Shown piece by piece: positions 34,600-43,896 of a stretch of 64,000 nt of DNA (its first letter is position 1; every line of letters starts with the position of its first letter). The DNA comes from Acidilobus saccharovorans 345-15 (GTDB lineage Archaea > Thermoproteota > Thermoprotei_A > Sulfolobales > Acidilobaceae). The notes below the pieces were generated by a model. That model worked only from the letters and a program-made list of their open reading frames with translations, was not told where the DNA came from and ran no database searches. Location of the stretch: NCBI RefSeq assembly GCF_000144915.1, contig NC_014374.1, forward strand, positions 186,001 through 250,000. The letters run 5' to 3'. The translations under genes were made by a program, and so were the position numbers.

Positions 34600-35079
34600 T
34601 CAGCCTGCAGTGACACTCACAGGGCTTGTGTAGTAGACCTGGTTGTTCATCTCATACAATAGGTAGACGCTCTCGACGGTTGAGGTCAGATTTACATTCC
34701 CTACAGCAATAATTTCGCTACCAGGGTTTATAGTGGCGCCCTGAGAGGCCGACGCACTTGTTGATATACTATATCCGCTGCTGGGGCTGCCCTCTATATA
34801 AACGTCCTCCTGGTTTCCGTTAGAAAGCACCAGAACCAAGTTCTTGATAGTTATTTGCAGCGGCTCGTTATTTATAATCTTGACGTAGAGCAGCGCACCG
34901 CTGCCCGTAGGGGTTGCTGAAGCTTCAACGGTGACTCCGCTGCCCATGCTCATAAACGCGTTCATGGACCTTTGGAAATACGAATAAACCATAAGACCTC
35001 CGACTATAGTGGCCGCTATTAGTATGACGGCCCCGATTATATTTGAAAGGGACCTCCTCTGCCTGCTCACCAACATCAC
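34600..35079 (-). CDS. Type IV pilin-like protein
   Basis: A 159-residue secreted subunit. RQRRSLSNIIGAVILIAATI is a class III-like signal: a basic stretch followed at once by a hydrophobic helix that would form the filament core. The remainder is beta-rich and Ser/Thr/Asn-rich (YSISTSASASQGATIN). Unusually, a Ser rather than Gly/Ala follows the Arg pair, so the peptidase site is uncertain. The GTG start has GGAGG seven bases upstream. It is first in the three-gene operon; TATA-like TTTATTAG lies near 35140. Confidence 0.8.
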   Translation of the reverse strand: MMLVSRQRRSLSNIIGAVILIAATIVGGLMVYSYFQRSMNAFMSMGSGVTVEASATPTGSGALLYVKIINNEPLQITIKNLVLVLSNGNQEDVYIEGSPSSGYSISTSASASQGATINPGSEIIAVGNVNLTSTVESVYLLYEMNNQVYYTSPVSVTAG

Positions 35080-35260
35080 CTCCCAGCCTCCTATAGGGAA
35101 CTAGGCAAGGCAACGATCAATGGCGTTTCAGATGCAAATGCTAATAAACTCCAAGCCTTGTGCCTTGACAGAATTGCAGGACAATAAACGTCCCTTCAGG
35201 CGGGAGGAGGTCAGCTATCCCTATATTCCCTGCCCTTCTCCAGCAGGGCCTGGTGAGAAC

Positions 35261-36220
35261 GTGAAGCTAGAGCCTGTTAAGGACATAAGAGTTGATCCTA
35301 ACATGCCACTGAAGGACCTAATTGATTTGTACGGGGAGGAATACGGCTTCATGGCCGGTCACGTGTGGAGGGCGGCGCAAATACTTGCTAAGGGACTTAG
35401 CGAGTCGAACCTAAGAGTCATCTCATTTACAGGCAACTTGGTGTCAACAGGCCTTAGAGGTATAATAACGCAGCTCATAAGGGCCAGGCTTTTCAATGTA
35501 ATTATGACCACGTGCGGCGCCCTGGACCATGATATAGCGAGGGCCATGGGTGGGGCTTACTCAAAAGGGTACTTTGAAGGGGACGACGTCGACCTAGCAA
35601 GACATGGAATTCACAGGCTGGGCAACATTTACATAAAGGTTGACGACTATGGACCTAAGGTGGAGCAGTTTGTCAGATCCCTAGCCGCCAGGGCTTCAGC
35701 GCTTAAGGAGGAGTGGGGCATGTATGAGCTCCTAAAGCTGGCAGGCGATATGATAAACGATGAGAGCAGTTTCCTTAAGGCAGCACATGATACCGGCGCT
35801 GACGTCTTCGTCCCAGGATGGCCTGACGGCGCTTTTGGGACAGACCTCTTCTTCGAGAGCCAGAGGGGGGTTAAGATAAAGATAAACTACTTCAGAGACA
35901 TGCAGAGGCTCTCGGACCTGTTCTTCGGAACCCATGGCAAGGCCTCAGCGCTTATAATAGGCGGAGGCATAAGTAAACACCACACCATCTGGTGGAGCCA
36001 GTTTAGGGAGGGTCTTGATTATGTAGTTTACATAACTACGGCCGTTGAGTGGGACGGAAGCCTAAGCGGTGCCATGCCCAGAGAGGCCATAACGTGGGGC
36101 AAAGTAAAGCCTGAAGCCGACAAAGTCATAGTCTATGCGGATGCCACTATAGCGCTGCCCCTCCTGGCGGCTTACCTCTTGGCCAACGCTAAGCCGCCAG
36201 AGACTTCAGGCCAAGAATAA
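35261..36220 (+). CDS. dys: Deoxyhypusine synthase
   Basis: A 319-residue enzyme that uses spermidine and NAD to modify a lysine of aIF5A. Family motifs: SFTGNLVSTGLRG, TTCGALDHDIARA, and the catalytic lysine segment GGGISKHHTIWW. The frame is open to 35120, but the GTG at 35261 has GGTG five bases upstream, follows TATA-like CTATATTC at 35221, and gives the usual length, so it is preferred. It is divergent from the pilus operon. Confidence 0.93.
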   Translation: MKLEPVKDIRVDPNMPLKDLIDLYGEEYGFMAGHVWRAAQILAKGLSESNLRVISFTGNLVSTGLRGIITQLIRARLFNVIMTTCGALDHDIARAMGGAYSKGYFEGDDVDLARHGIHRLGNIYIKVDDYGPKVEQFVRSLAARASALKEEWGMYELLKLAGDMINDESSFLKAAHDTGADVFVPGWPDGAFGTDLFFESQRGVKIKINYFRDMQRLSDLFFGTHGKASALIIGGGISKHHTIWWSQFREGLDYVVYITTAVEWDGSLSGAMPREAITWGKVKPEADKVIVYADATIALPLLAAYLLANAKPPETSGQE

Positions 36221-36373
36221 TGCTGCATTTTATTAGTTTCTGAGCACCTTATTAGTTTAGCATCTACGCTAACACTTGCTGTTATGTGAAAATGTTTAAA
36301 GCTACGGGGTAGCACTAATTTCTGAGCTAAGCGCCTCTAAAAATTAGGTAAACAAAGTAAAAGGGGATGAGGC

Positions 36374-38044
36374 TTGGCTGAGGAAAACGCCATAGATAAC
36401 GCCAAGGAGAAGTTCTCGGAGATAAGCGTGGCAGAGTTTTTCTCTAAAAACAAGGAGCTAGCCGGCTTCTCAAACCCTACCAGAGCCCTTTACCAGACCG
36501 TCAGGGAGCTAGTCGAAAATGCGCTTGACGCCACTGACTCTCATGGAATACTGCCAGAAGTAAAAATATACATAAAGGAGGTGGAGCCTGAGAACGAGGA
36601 AAGGCCCGCCAGGTACGAGGTCAGCGTCGAAGATAACGGCATAGGCGTGCCAAAGACTGTGATGGCTCAAGCTTTCGGTAAGGTGCTCTTCAGCAGTAAG
36701 TATGTGATAAGGCAGACCAGAGGTATGTATGGCCTAGGAGTCAAAGCTGTAGTGCTTTACTCCCAGACCACCACAGGCAGACCTATAACGGTCGTTAGCT
36801 CGCAAGAGGACAGCAACTTCGTATATTATCAGAATATAAAGATTGATATCAAGAAGAACGAGCCCATGGTTGTTGAGGACGGGCAGCTAGACAAGAGAAG
36901 TTCATGGCACGGCACTATAGCGTCAGCTATAGTCGAGGGCGACTGGACTAGGGCTAAGCCAAAGATAATCGAATATGTAAGGCGCACTGCCATAATAGCG
37001 CCCTACGCAGAGCTCTGGCTTGTGACCCCCGAGGGTGAAATATACTTCTTCCCGAGAGCCACCAAGAAAATGCCCAAACCGCCGAGAGAGGCCAAGCCTC
37101 ATCCTCATGGAGTTGACCTAGAGCAGGTCAGGAGTATGCTTATGTCTACACAGGCTGAGACCTTGCTGGACTTCCTAAAGGAGGAGTTCCAAGGCATCGG
37201 CGACAAAACGGCCACCGAGTTCCTGAGGCACGTAGGCCTGAAACCTGATATCAACCCCAAGACTCTCCTTAAAAAAGAGAAGCTAAAGGACCTCGAGGCG
37301 TTGGTAACAGCTCTGAGAAACTACAGGGGCTTTAAGGGGCCTAGAAGCGATTACCTGAGCCCCATAGGTGAAGAGCTTATAGAGCTCGGGCTCACCAGGA
37401 TGTTTAAGCCGGAATGGGTCAAGGCTGTGACGAGGCCCGCCAGGGCCTACCAGGGCCACCCATTCATAGTCGAGGTCGGCATCGCATATGGAGGCGCAAT
37501 ACAGCCCCAGGAGGAGCCTATACTGCTCAGATTTGCCAACAAGATACCTTTACTTTATGAAGAGAAGGAGGACGTGTCATATAAGGTCTTAACTAACATT
37601 GACTGGGGCAGGTATGGCGTTCAGGAGCCTTATCAGCTGGCAGTACTTGTGCATGTGGCAAGTACCAAGGTTCCATATAAGGGCGTAGGAAAGGAGAGCA
37701 TAAGCGAGATACCTGAGCTTGAGAGCGAGATCAGAAACGGCATTCATGAAGTGGCCAGGAGCCTCAGGATTTACATATCGCGCAAAGCGCGTGAGGAGCT
37801 CGCAAAGGAGAAGATAGTGAGCATAGCCAAATATATACCCGAGGTAGCCAGGAGCCTAGCAATACTGAGCTCGCCACCAGAGGATCCGAACAGGTACAGG
37901 GAGCTGGAACCCAAAGTTATGGAGCTGCTTATATCTAAGGTGGCAGCGTCCATAGAGATGCCCAAGATTGACGGGAGACAGGAGGATCCAAGGCTCATAG
38001 TTGAGAGAGTTATAAAAGGGGTCTCCATACAGGAGGTGAGCTAA
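36374..38044 (+). CDS. top6B: DNA topoisomerase VI subunit B
   Basis: A 556-residue ATPase subunit of the type IIB topoisomerase that relaxes supercoils and decatenates DNA. A GHKL fold: [12 protein letters not shown] (N box), VEDNGIGVP (G1), and [16 protein letters not shown] (G2). A helix-two-turns-helix and a transducer domain follow. TTG start after GGGGATGAGG. A TATA-like TGTTTAAAGC lies near 36293. It is one base from subunit A. Confidence 0.97.
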   Translation: MAEENAIDNAKEKFSEISVAEFFSKNKELAGFSNPTRALYQTVRELVENALDATDSHGILPEVKIYIKEVEPENEERPARYEVSVEDNGIGVPKTVMAQAFGKVLFSSKYVIRQTRGMYGLGVKAVVLYSQTTTGRPITVVSSQEDSNFVYYQNIKIDIKKNEPMVVEDGQLDKRSSWHGTIASAIVEGDWTRAKPKIIEYVRRTAIIAPYAELWLVTPEGEIYFFPRATKKMPKPPREAKPHPHGVDLEQVRSMLMSTQAETLLDFLKEEFQGIGDKTATEFLRHVGLKPDINPKTLLKKEKLKDLEALVTALRNYRGFKGPRSDYLSPIGEELIELGLTRMFKPEWVKAVTRPARAYQGHPFIVEVGIAYGGAIQPQEEPILLRFANKIPLLYEEKEDVSYKVLTNIDWGRYGVQEPYQLAVLVHVASTKVPYKGVGKESISEIPELESEIRNGIHEVARSLRIYISRKAREELAKEKIVSIAKYIPEVARSLAILSSPPEDPNRYRELEPKVMELLISKVAASIEMPKIDGRQEDPRLIVERVIKGVSIQEVS

Positions 38045-38045
38045 A

Positions 38046-39209
38046 GTGTCAGCCCCAACTCAGGATAGAATAGACATTGAGGCCCGAAAGAAAGGCGCCG
38101 AAATAATCTACAAGACCTTTTTGAATTTGCTAAGCTCATTGGAGAAGGGCGCCGACCCTAAGCTGGTGATACCTAAGAGGACGCTTGCTAATACAGTTTT
38201 TGACGTTGAGAAGGGCATACTAAAGCTCGGCGTCTCAAAACTTGAAAGGAAGTTCCTTGATATGAACGAGTCCAGGAGGTTTATGCAGACGCTTGTGATG
38301 GCGGCCAACATCTACAGAGCGCTCATAGAGAATGAGTACCCCACCATAAGAGATCTTTACTACAGGGGCAAGCACACCATAGTATTTCACGACCTTGATG
38401 GGAGGCATAGAGAAGAAAATACCTGGGATGAGCAAGCGGAGAGCGATGCAGCGCTTAGGGACTTAGAGGTTATGCTTGGCTTACTAAGAGAGGACCTCAT
38501 GATTCTGAGCAAGGAGAAGGGCAAAGTAGTTGGCAACATGAGGATAAGGAGCGGAAACGATATTATAGACCTTTCTAAGCTTGGACATGGCGCATACGCC
38601 ATAGAGTCCACGCCGGACCTTATAGAGTTCCTTGATGTCGACGCCGAGTTTGTCCTAGTCGTTGAGAAGGACGCAGTTTTCCAGCAGCTTCACAGGGTCG
38701 GCTTTTGGCAGAAGTATAAGTCAATACTAGTTACTGGCGCCGGCCAGCCAGACAGAGCCACCAGGAGGTTCGTGAGAAGGCTCAACGAAGAACTAGGCCT
38801 GCCCGTTTATGTGCTTACAGACAGCGACCCATATGGATGGTACATATATAGCGTCTTCAAGGTTGGGAGCATTCAGTTAAGTTATGAAAGCGAAAGGTTA
38901 GCCACACCCAAGGCGAAGTTCCTCGGCGTCTCTATGAGCGACATTTTTGGCTATGGAAGAAAGAAGCCATATCTGACTGAGGAGGAGAGGAGAAACTATA
39001 TAATTAAGGCCAAAGACCTTGACATAAGGAGGGCCAAGGAACTAATGAATTACTCGTGGTTCCGCACGCCCTTATGGAAGAGGGAAATAGATATGTTCCT
39101 TGATAAGAAGGCCAAGCTAGAGATAGAGGCTATGGCAAGCAAGGGGCTTAAGTTCCTCGCCTTCCAGTACTTGCCAGAGAAAATACAGACCCATGACTGG
39201 ATAGAGTAG
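38046..39209 (+). CDS. top6A: DNA topoisomerase VI subunit A
   Basis: A 387-residue Spo11-like cleaving subunit. The catalytic tyrosine lies in PTIRDLYYRGKHTIV. The Toprim domain carries VVEKDAVFQQL and the metal-binding DSDPYGWYIY. GTG start immediately after subunit B, so the two are translationally coupled. Confidence 0.97.
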   Translation: MSAPTQDRIDIEARKKGAEIIYKTFLNLLSSLEKGADPKLVIPKRTLANTVFDVEKGILKLGVSKLERKFLDMNESRRFMQTLVMAANIYRALIENEYPTIRDLYYRGKHTIVFHDLDGRHREENTWDEQAESDAALRDLEVMLGLLREDLMILSKEKGKVVGNMRIRSGNDIIDLSKLGHGAYAIESTPDLIEFLDVDAEFVLVVEKDAVFQQLHRVGFWQKYKSILVTGAGQPDRATRRFVRRLNEELGLPVYVLTDSDPYGWYIYSVFKVGSIQLSYESERLATPKAKFLGVSMSDIFGYGRKKPYLTEEERRNYIIKAKDLDIRRAKELMNYSWFRTPLWKREIDMFLDKKAKLEIEAMASKGLKFLAFQYLPEKIQTHDWIE

Positions 39210-39278
39210 CCCTCCTGAGTTTATGCTTTAAGTTACTCTCCTTTTCTTTTACAATTTACAGCAATTACATGAAGCGTT

Positions 39279-40040
39279 TCATCCCTGAACGGGCGCTATG
39301 TATATTATCATCTGCTCGGGCCCGGAGAGGTTAATCGTAACCTTGAGCGGGTAGTCAGTTGAGAACTCCAGCTGCACGCTCTCAGCGATTGACATGATTG
39401 GCCTAAGAGATGAGTAGAGGGACTTAGCGCTGTAGGAAGCCTTAGTCTCAGCCTCTGCGCTGAGCTCCTGAAGCGGCGCTCCCTGCGACATTAGCCACCT
39501 GTAACTCTTGCCCTCGGCGGACGCTGTCACCTCTAGTTTGCCATCGGACGCGTGCAACTCTACTACATCGCCCACGCTCTTAGCGTCAGTCACCAGTGTC
39601 TCAAGGTCATCAGCGCTCATAACTACCCTTGCCGTGGGGCTCATGTTTATTTCCCTTAGGGACTCCTCCGTGGACTCAGAGGCCGTTATTAGGAAGGACC
39701 TGGAAAAGGAGGTCTTCCTGTCTTGCAGTTCGACTGTGAGCCCAGGAGCTCCTGTCTCATACTGCATGGCAACTGCATCATTTCTGGTAGCCCTTCTCAC
39801 TACCCTATTCATCTCACTTACATTAACTGACAGTTTGACCTCGCTGTCTAAAGAGTACTCCTCGAAAGCTGAAGGCTCTAACTTTGCCACAGCCAAAACG
39901 GTCTTATCTGGGCTGAAGAGCCAGAATACAACTTCATTCTGGGCAAAGTCAAACGTTGCCTCGTCGCTAACTTTAGCCATTGCTGATACTATACGTTTAA
40001 GACGATTGCCTTCAGGGTAAACGGCTCTGAGAGACGCCAT
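39279..40040 (-). CDS. pcn: DNA polymerase sliding clamp PCNA (paralogue 2)
   Basis: A 253-residue second PCNA, divergent from the one at 18.7 kb (for example MASLRAVYPEGNRLKRIVSA at the start and MIIYIAPVQG at the end). The ATG at 40040 is preferred, because GGGAG lies seven bases upstream; a TTG two codons earlier is possible. Two clamps in one window are in line with the heterotrimeric ring of several crenarchaea. It is convergent with topoisomerase VI. Confidence 0.93.
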   Translation of the reverse strand: MASLRAVYPEGNRLKRIVSAMAKVSDEATFDFAQNEVVFWLFSPDKTVLAVAKLEPSAFEEYSLDSEVKLSVNVSEMNRVVRRATRNDAVAMQYETGAPGLTVELQDRKTSFSRSFLITASESTEESLREINMSPTARVVMSADDLETLVTDAKSVGDVVELHASDGKLEVTASAEGKSYRWLMSQGAPLQELSAEAETKASYSAKSLYSSLRPIMSIAESVQLEFSTDYPLKVTINLSGPEQMIIYIAPVQG

Positions 40041-40109
40041 ATCCAAGCTCCCACTGTTATTGTGCAGAGTAGGACCTTTTTAAAGAATAAAACAAGAATA
40101 CCGAACCCG

Positions 40110-40508
40110 TTAATAGACATACGCTATAAGTATGCCTCCCAGGTGCTTCTGCATGGCATCCTTATGAGTCATCACGCCCTGGCTAGTTGAAATTATCAGG
40201 TAGCCCAGGTCCCTGCTGGCCAGGTATCTCCTTAAGTGCTCAGGCAATCTAAGGAGCTCCCTGTAGGTGACAGGCATTCTGGGCCTTATAGTGCCAATTT
40301 TGTTTATATGGCCCAACAGAGTTACCCTGAACTTGCCCCACCTTCCATCGTCTATGTACTCAAAGTCGCCTATGTACCCTTCCTTCTGCAGCACTTTCAA
40401 CACGGATACCGTCAGCTTAGATGCTGGCATTAGAATTACCTCCCTCTGACCCCTGAGCTCCGCATTATAAATCGCGGAGAGGTGAGCCGAAAGAGTATCG
40501 TGCACCAT
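40110..40508 (-). CDS. rps8: Ribosomal protein uS8
   Basis: A 132-residue 30S protein that binds helix 21 of 16S rRNA. Typical archaeal sequence: MVHDTLSAHLSAIYNAELRG and the C-terminal GVMTHKDAMQKHLGG. It is the last gene of the operon in this window. uL6 and later spc-cluster genes that normally follow are absent; a PCNA gene lies downstream instead. Confidence 0.96.
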   Translation of the reverse strand: MVHDTLSAHLSAIYNAELRGQREVILMPASKLTVSVLKVLQKEGYIGDFEYIDDGRWGKFRVTLLGHINKIGTIRPRMPVTYRELLRLPEHLRRYLASRDLGYLIISTSQGVMTHKDAMQKHLGGILIAYVY

Positions 40509-40519
40509 TCCATATCACC

Positions 40520-40684
40520 TCACGAGTACTTGTTAAACCCAAGCTCTACAGCTATCTCCCTGAAGCACTGGCGGCAGAGGTAGAGACCGTACTTCTGTAT
40601 AACCGCATCGCGAGTTCCGCATCTCTGGCACTTCTGGGCGCCCCTCCCCATCACCTTAGCCTTAGGCGGCTTTATCTTTCCCAT
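40520..40684 (-). CDS. rps14: Ribosomal protein uS14
   Basis: A 54-residue zinc-type uS14 read from the minus strand: CQRCG and CRQC provide the four cysteines, and [15 protein letters not shown] is the conserved end. The ATG at 40684 has GAGGTG six bases upstream. A second ATG at 40690 directly abuts that site and is unlikely to be used. It lies between uL5 and uS8. Confidence 0.95.
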   Translation of the reverse strand: MGKIKPPKAKVMGRGAQKCQRCGTRDAVIQKYGLYLCRQCFREIAVELGFNKYS

Positions 40685-40694
40685 TACCATCACC

Positions 40695-41261
40695 TCACAC
40701 GAAGGTAACCCCGAGCTCCTTGTTCAGTAGCACCATAGTCTCCTCTGGTCTAACTCTGTGCTTTAAAGGTATAGATGAGCGGGCCCTCCTTCTCCTCTCA
40801 ACCCTGAAGCCTGGCCTTTCTATTGTGAGGCAGACGTCCATGCCTACTATGCCTATCTCAGGGTCGTACTTTGCCCCAGGTAGCAATATGTACTCAGGTA
40901 TTCCAAAGCAGACGTTTCCGAACTTATCTACGCTGGAGGCCTTAATCCTATGGCCTGTGGCTTCTAAAGCCCTCTTAAGGAAATCCATGGCCTTTTGACC
41001 ACGAAGGGTCACAGCCACGGCTATATTCTCTCCCCTGTGGATTCCAAAGGCCCTTATTGTTTTCTTTGCCTTCCTTAAAGTAGGCTTTTGTCCTGTGAGC
41101 TGCTCAAGCAGACCCTGTACCTTAACTAGCTTCTCGCCGCTGCTTCCTAACGCTATGTTTACTGTAACCTTTGCTATCCTGGGCTTTCTCATGGGGTTCT
41201 TCTGCCACTCCGAAAGCACTTTATTTACAACGTCATCTGTGAGAGCGGTCTGCTGACTCAT
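40695..41261 (-). CDS. rpl5: Ribosomal protein uL5
   Basis: A 188-residue 5S rRNA-binding protein of the large subunit. Conserved segments: [40 protein letters not shown], and [20 protein letters not shown] start, four bases after the eS4 stop. Confidence 0.97.
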   Translation of the reverse strand: MSQQTALTDDVVNKVLSEWQKNPMRKPRIAKVTVNIALGSSGEKLVKVQGLLEQLTGQKPTLRKAKKTIRAFGIHRGENIAVAVTLRGQKAMDFLKRALEATGHRIKASSVDKFGNVCFGIPEYILLPGAKYDPEIGIVGMDVCLTIERPGFRVERRRRARSSIPLKHRVRPEETMVLLNKELGVTFV

Positions 41262-41265
41262 AACA

Positions 41266-42018
41266 TCACCCCTGCGTCACGGTTACCACTGGCTTATCTC
41301 TACCCACCACGTAAATGTTGGACAGCGAGGTCTCGAAGGAGTTACCGGCCGAGTCCTGCAGGGATGCCACGCTCCTGTCCCAGCCCCACCCCCTCGTGAC
41401 GCTTACTATTTTGCCAAGCTTGCCCATGTTTCTGCCCCACACGACCAGCGCGAGGCTGCCTTCCTTGAATTCTATGTGATCCTTAACTGTACCTTCAGGA
41501 ACGTTTAACACAAGAGAGTCCAGCGGCTTGTAAGGAAGTTGACCAGGCTTTCTTGAATCCTCAACCCTCACTAGGACGTTCCTTCCGTCACTCAGGTGAA
41601 CCTGGAAGTGTCCTCCCTTGAGCGTTGTGACGCCTTCGATTCTGAGAAGCTTTAGTGACGCCTCCTCTTTGCTTATCGGTACTAGCCTTAACGTACCTGT
41701 TGGGTCAGGGACTACGCGGTAGTAAAGATTGAGCGAGGGCAGCTCTACAATATCCATAACACCTATGGGGAACTTGTAATCCCTCACAACTTTCCCGTCG
41801 ACCTTGACTTGCCCTGACGAAATTATCTTGGTGGCCTCGCGCGCTGTCTCTGCATACTTCAACAGATCCCTTATAACTATGAGCAGAGGGAGGCTTCTGT
41901 CTGCAGGGTGCGGGCCTGGTGACGGCTTTACGGTCCAGGGTCTTACCTTTCTCGGAATCCTCTGGACGCTGGGCGCGCTGAGCGCCTTTAAGTGCCTAGA
42001 CCCTCCCATCCTAGCCAT
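41266..42018 (-). CDS. rps4e: Ribosomal protein eS4
   Basis: A 250-residue small-subunit protein with N-terminal [16 protein letters not shown], a central S4-type RNA-binding region ([18 protein letters not shown]) and a C-terminal KOW motif ([13 protein letters not shown]). Its ATG overlaps the uL24 stop by one base. Confidence 0.97.
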   Translation of the reverse strand: MARMGGSRHLKALSAPSVQRIPRKVRPWTVKPSPGPHPADRSLPLLIVIRDLLKYAETAREATKIISSGQVKVDGKVVRDYKFPIGVMDIVELPSLNLYYRVVPDPTGTLRLVPISKEEASLKLLRIEGVTTLKGGHFQVHLSDGRNVLVRVEDSRKPGQLPYKPLDSLVLNVPEGTVKDHIEFKEGSLALVVWGRNMGKLGKIVSVTRGWGWDRSVASLQDSAGNSFETSLSNIYVVGRDKPVVTVTQG

Positions 42019-42428
42019 TATTTAGCACCTCCAGCCTGCTGAGCCTCTTGTTGCGCGGCTGCCTGTACGTTGCCGCCCTTCCTCTCTATAATCTTTTTGC
42101 GCCAATCATCCTTCAAGTTAAGGTCTGTTATGACTAGATTCCATGGCCTTAGCTTGACAAGTATTTCGGTTCCATCAGCCTTCTTCCTGGTTATGCCCTC
42201 TACCTTGACCCACAGTCCCTTTAGGTCAACCTCAGCTACCTTGCCACTCTTGCCCTTGTGGTCACCCTTTATTACTATGACCTTATCTCCCACCCTAAGC
42301 GGCAGTGACCTTATGCCAAGTTTATCCCTTAGTTCCTTGCTCAAGTGCGCCGAGACGAGCTTATGCCTAAGGTGTAAAGTCGCGTTGTAAAACGCCTTAC
42401 GCTGCTCCCTGGGCTGCTGGCTGGCCAC
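42018..42428 (-). CDS. rpl24: Ribosomal protein uL24
   Basis: A 136-residue large-subunit assembly protein with KOW motif [20 protein letters not shown]. The C-terminal extension ends in an Ala/Gln-rich tail ([14 protein letters not shown]). GTG start after GGTGAGG. Confidence 0.96.
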   Translation of the reverse strand: MASQQPREQRKAFYNATLHLRHKLVSAHLSKELRDKLGIRSLPLRVGDKVIVIKGDHKGKSGKVAEVDLKGLWVKVEGITRKKADGTEILVKLRPWNLVITDLNLKDDWRKKIIERKGGNVQAAAQQEAQQAGGAK

Positions 42429-42440
42429 CTACCTCACCCC

Positions 42441-42872
42441 CTAAATTATCGTTGTTGCGAGCTTTGCTATAGATGGCCACCTCTCAGCCGCTTCCCTGGC
42501 CACGGGACCTCTGACCTCGCTGCCCTTCGGCGTTCCATCCTGGTTTATTAAAACAATAGCATTATCTGAGAAGGAGATCCAAGTCCCATCCGGCCTCCTG
42601 TAAGGCCTCTTTTGCCTTATGACAACCGCGTAGCTTATCTGTTTTCTAACCTGAGGGGTGCCCTTCTTTATAGTAACTATCACCATGTCGCCAGGCCCTG
42701 CCGCTGCAAGTCTCCTTACCCTAGTCTTAACTCCAGGCACATCAACTATCATGGCTTCCTTAGCACCACTGTTATCGGCTACTACAGCATAAGTGCCCAC
42801 CTGAAGGCCAGCGCTATATCCAAAGCGTGAAAGTATCGCAGTGAACTTCTGCCTCCTTACCACTTCTGTCAC
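42441..42872 (-). CDS. rpl14: Ribosomal protein uL14
   Basis: A 143-residue large-subunit protein. VADNSGAKEAMIVDVPGVK and GDMVIVTIKKGTPQVRKQ match the family. The GTG overlaps the uS17 stop (GTGA). Confidence 0.97.
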   Translation of the reverse strand: MTEVVRRQKFTAILSRFGYSAGLQVGTYAVVADNSGAKEAMIVDVPGVKTRVRRLAAAGPGDMVIVTIKKGTPQVRKQISYAVVIRQKRPYRRPDGTWISFSDNAIVLINQDGTPKGSEVRGPVAREAAERWPSIAKLATTII

Positions 42873-43213
42873 CTCTCGAGCTTTCCTAGCACAACGAATT
42901 TAACTGTCTTGGAAAGGGGTCTGGTCTCGCCTATTAGGACCTTATCACCGGGCTTCACGTCAACGCACGGCGGTACATGGGCGTGCTTCTTTGTCCTTCT
43001 CCACTCATACCTCTTGAACTTACTGTCATAGTAAAGGTAATCGTGCCTTACTACGACCGTGGTCTTAGTCTTCAACTTCTCCACGGTTCCCTCCAGAAGC
43101 ACGCCGCGAACTCTGAGTGATCCGTGCCAGGGACAGTTAGGGTCAGTGCAGGATACAGATGGCGGCTTAACTCCAGGCACGCTTAACGCTTTTAGCGCCT
43201 TTTGAGCAGGCAT
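42869..43213 (-). CDS. rps17: Ribosomal protein uS17
   Basis: A 114-residue small-subunit protein with an OB fold: GVLLEGTVEKLKTKTTVVVR, KKHAHVPPCVDVKPGD and IGETRPLSKTVKFVV. CTDPNCPWHG near the N-terminus is typical of archaeal members. It has its own TATA-like CCCTTTTAAG near 43255-43264, since the preceding gap is unusually long for this operon. Confidence 0.96.
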   Translation of the reverse strand: MPAQKALKALSVPGVKPPSVSCTDPNCPWHGSLRVRGVLLEGTVEKLKTKTTVVVRHDYLYYDSKFKRYEWRRTKKHAHVPPCVDVKPGDKVLIGETRPLSKTVKFVVLGKLER

Positions 43214-43296
43214 GTTCTAATATCCCCTTTCCTCTGTGCGGGTCTATCTAAGGACTTAAAAGGGTTTCCCCGTCACGTCTCACGCTATAGGCATGC

Positions 43297-43331
43297 ATTA
43301 GCGCCTGAGCAGATGTCAGCGCTGTGCTAAT
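43297..43331. other. Stem-loop in the rnp1-uS17 gap
   Basis: ATTAGC (43297-43302) pairs with GCTAAT (43326-43331). Inside, GC-C-TGA pairs with TCA-GC around loop GCAGATG. It sits in the only long gap (138 bases) of an otherwise packed operon, upstream of the uS17 TATA-like element. An attenuator, processing site or small RNA is possible. Confidence 0.4.
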
Positions 43332-43351
43332 CTTGACCTTTGAATGCTAGG

Positions 43352-43639
43352 CTACCCCCTTATGGCCTTCTTCAGCCTCTCCTCCGGCCTACCTATAATG
43401 TCTAACCCCCTAACAATAAAGTCGCCGTCAGGAGTTGTTATAGAGAACGTTGAGTGAAGCTTTATGATAGTTATTTCCTTTTTTCTATCGCCTCTTTCCA
43501 CCCTAAGCCTTAGAGCATTCTTAGAGTCGCCCACAACGGTACCGGAGACTCCAAGCAGAGAGGGATCTGTAGAACTAATCACCTTTAACTTCAAACCTAT
43601 GAGAGGCCTAAACCTTATATTTGATGAGGTGAACTTCAT
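43352..43639 (-). CDS. rnp1: RNase P protein component 1 (Rpp29/Pop4)
   Basis: A 95-residue archaeal RNase P protein with an Sm-like barrel: IGLKLKVISSTDPSLLGVSG and NALRLRV, then HSTFSITTPDGDFIVRGLDI. It supports 5' processing of tRNAs. The ATG overlaps the uL29 stop by four bases. Location between uL29 and uS17 is the standard archaeal position. Confidence 0.94.
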   Translation of the reverse strand: MKFTSSNIRFRPLIGLKLKVISSTDPSLLGVSGTVVGDSKNALRLRVERGDRKKEITIIKLHSTFSITTPDGDFIVRGLDIIGRPEERLKKAIRG

Positions 43640-43896
43640 CCTTGCCCCTGCTGGGAATTTGCCGTTCCTGCTACCGTTTTAGTTTGCTGGCTCTTCCTGG
43701 ACAGCTCATTCATTACAGTAAGTATCCGGGCTATGTTTTTCCTTATCTCCCTTATCTTAGCGGGCGAGTCTATGGAGCCGGATAGCGCCTTCTGACGCAG
43801 CGATGTCAGCTCGCTCCTCTGCTCCTGCAGAAGCTTTGTAAGCTCCTCCAGGCTCCGCTTACGCAGATCATCAGGACTTAGCCTGTACTTCGCCAC
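43636..43896 (-). CDS. rpl29: Ribosomal protein uL29
   Basis: About 86 residues forming the two-helix uL29 fold near the exit tunnel (LSPDDLRKRSLEELTKLLQE and PAKIREIRKNIARILTVMNE). GTG at 43896 (MAKYRLSP) is preferred, with GGTGAGG just upstream; a GTG at 43905 is possible. It overlaps the end of uS3. Confidence 0.95.
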   Translation of the reverse strand: MAKYRLSPDDLRKRSLEELTKLLQEQRSELTSLRQKALSGSIDSPAKIREIRKNIARILTVMNELSRKSQQTKTVAGTANSQQGQG

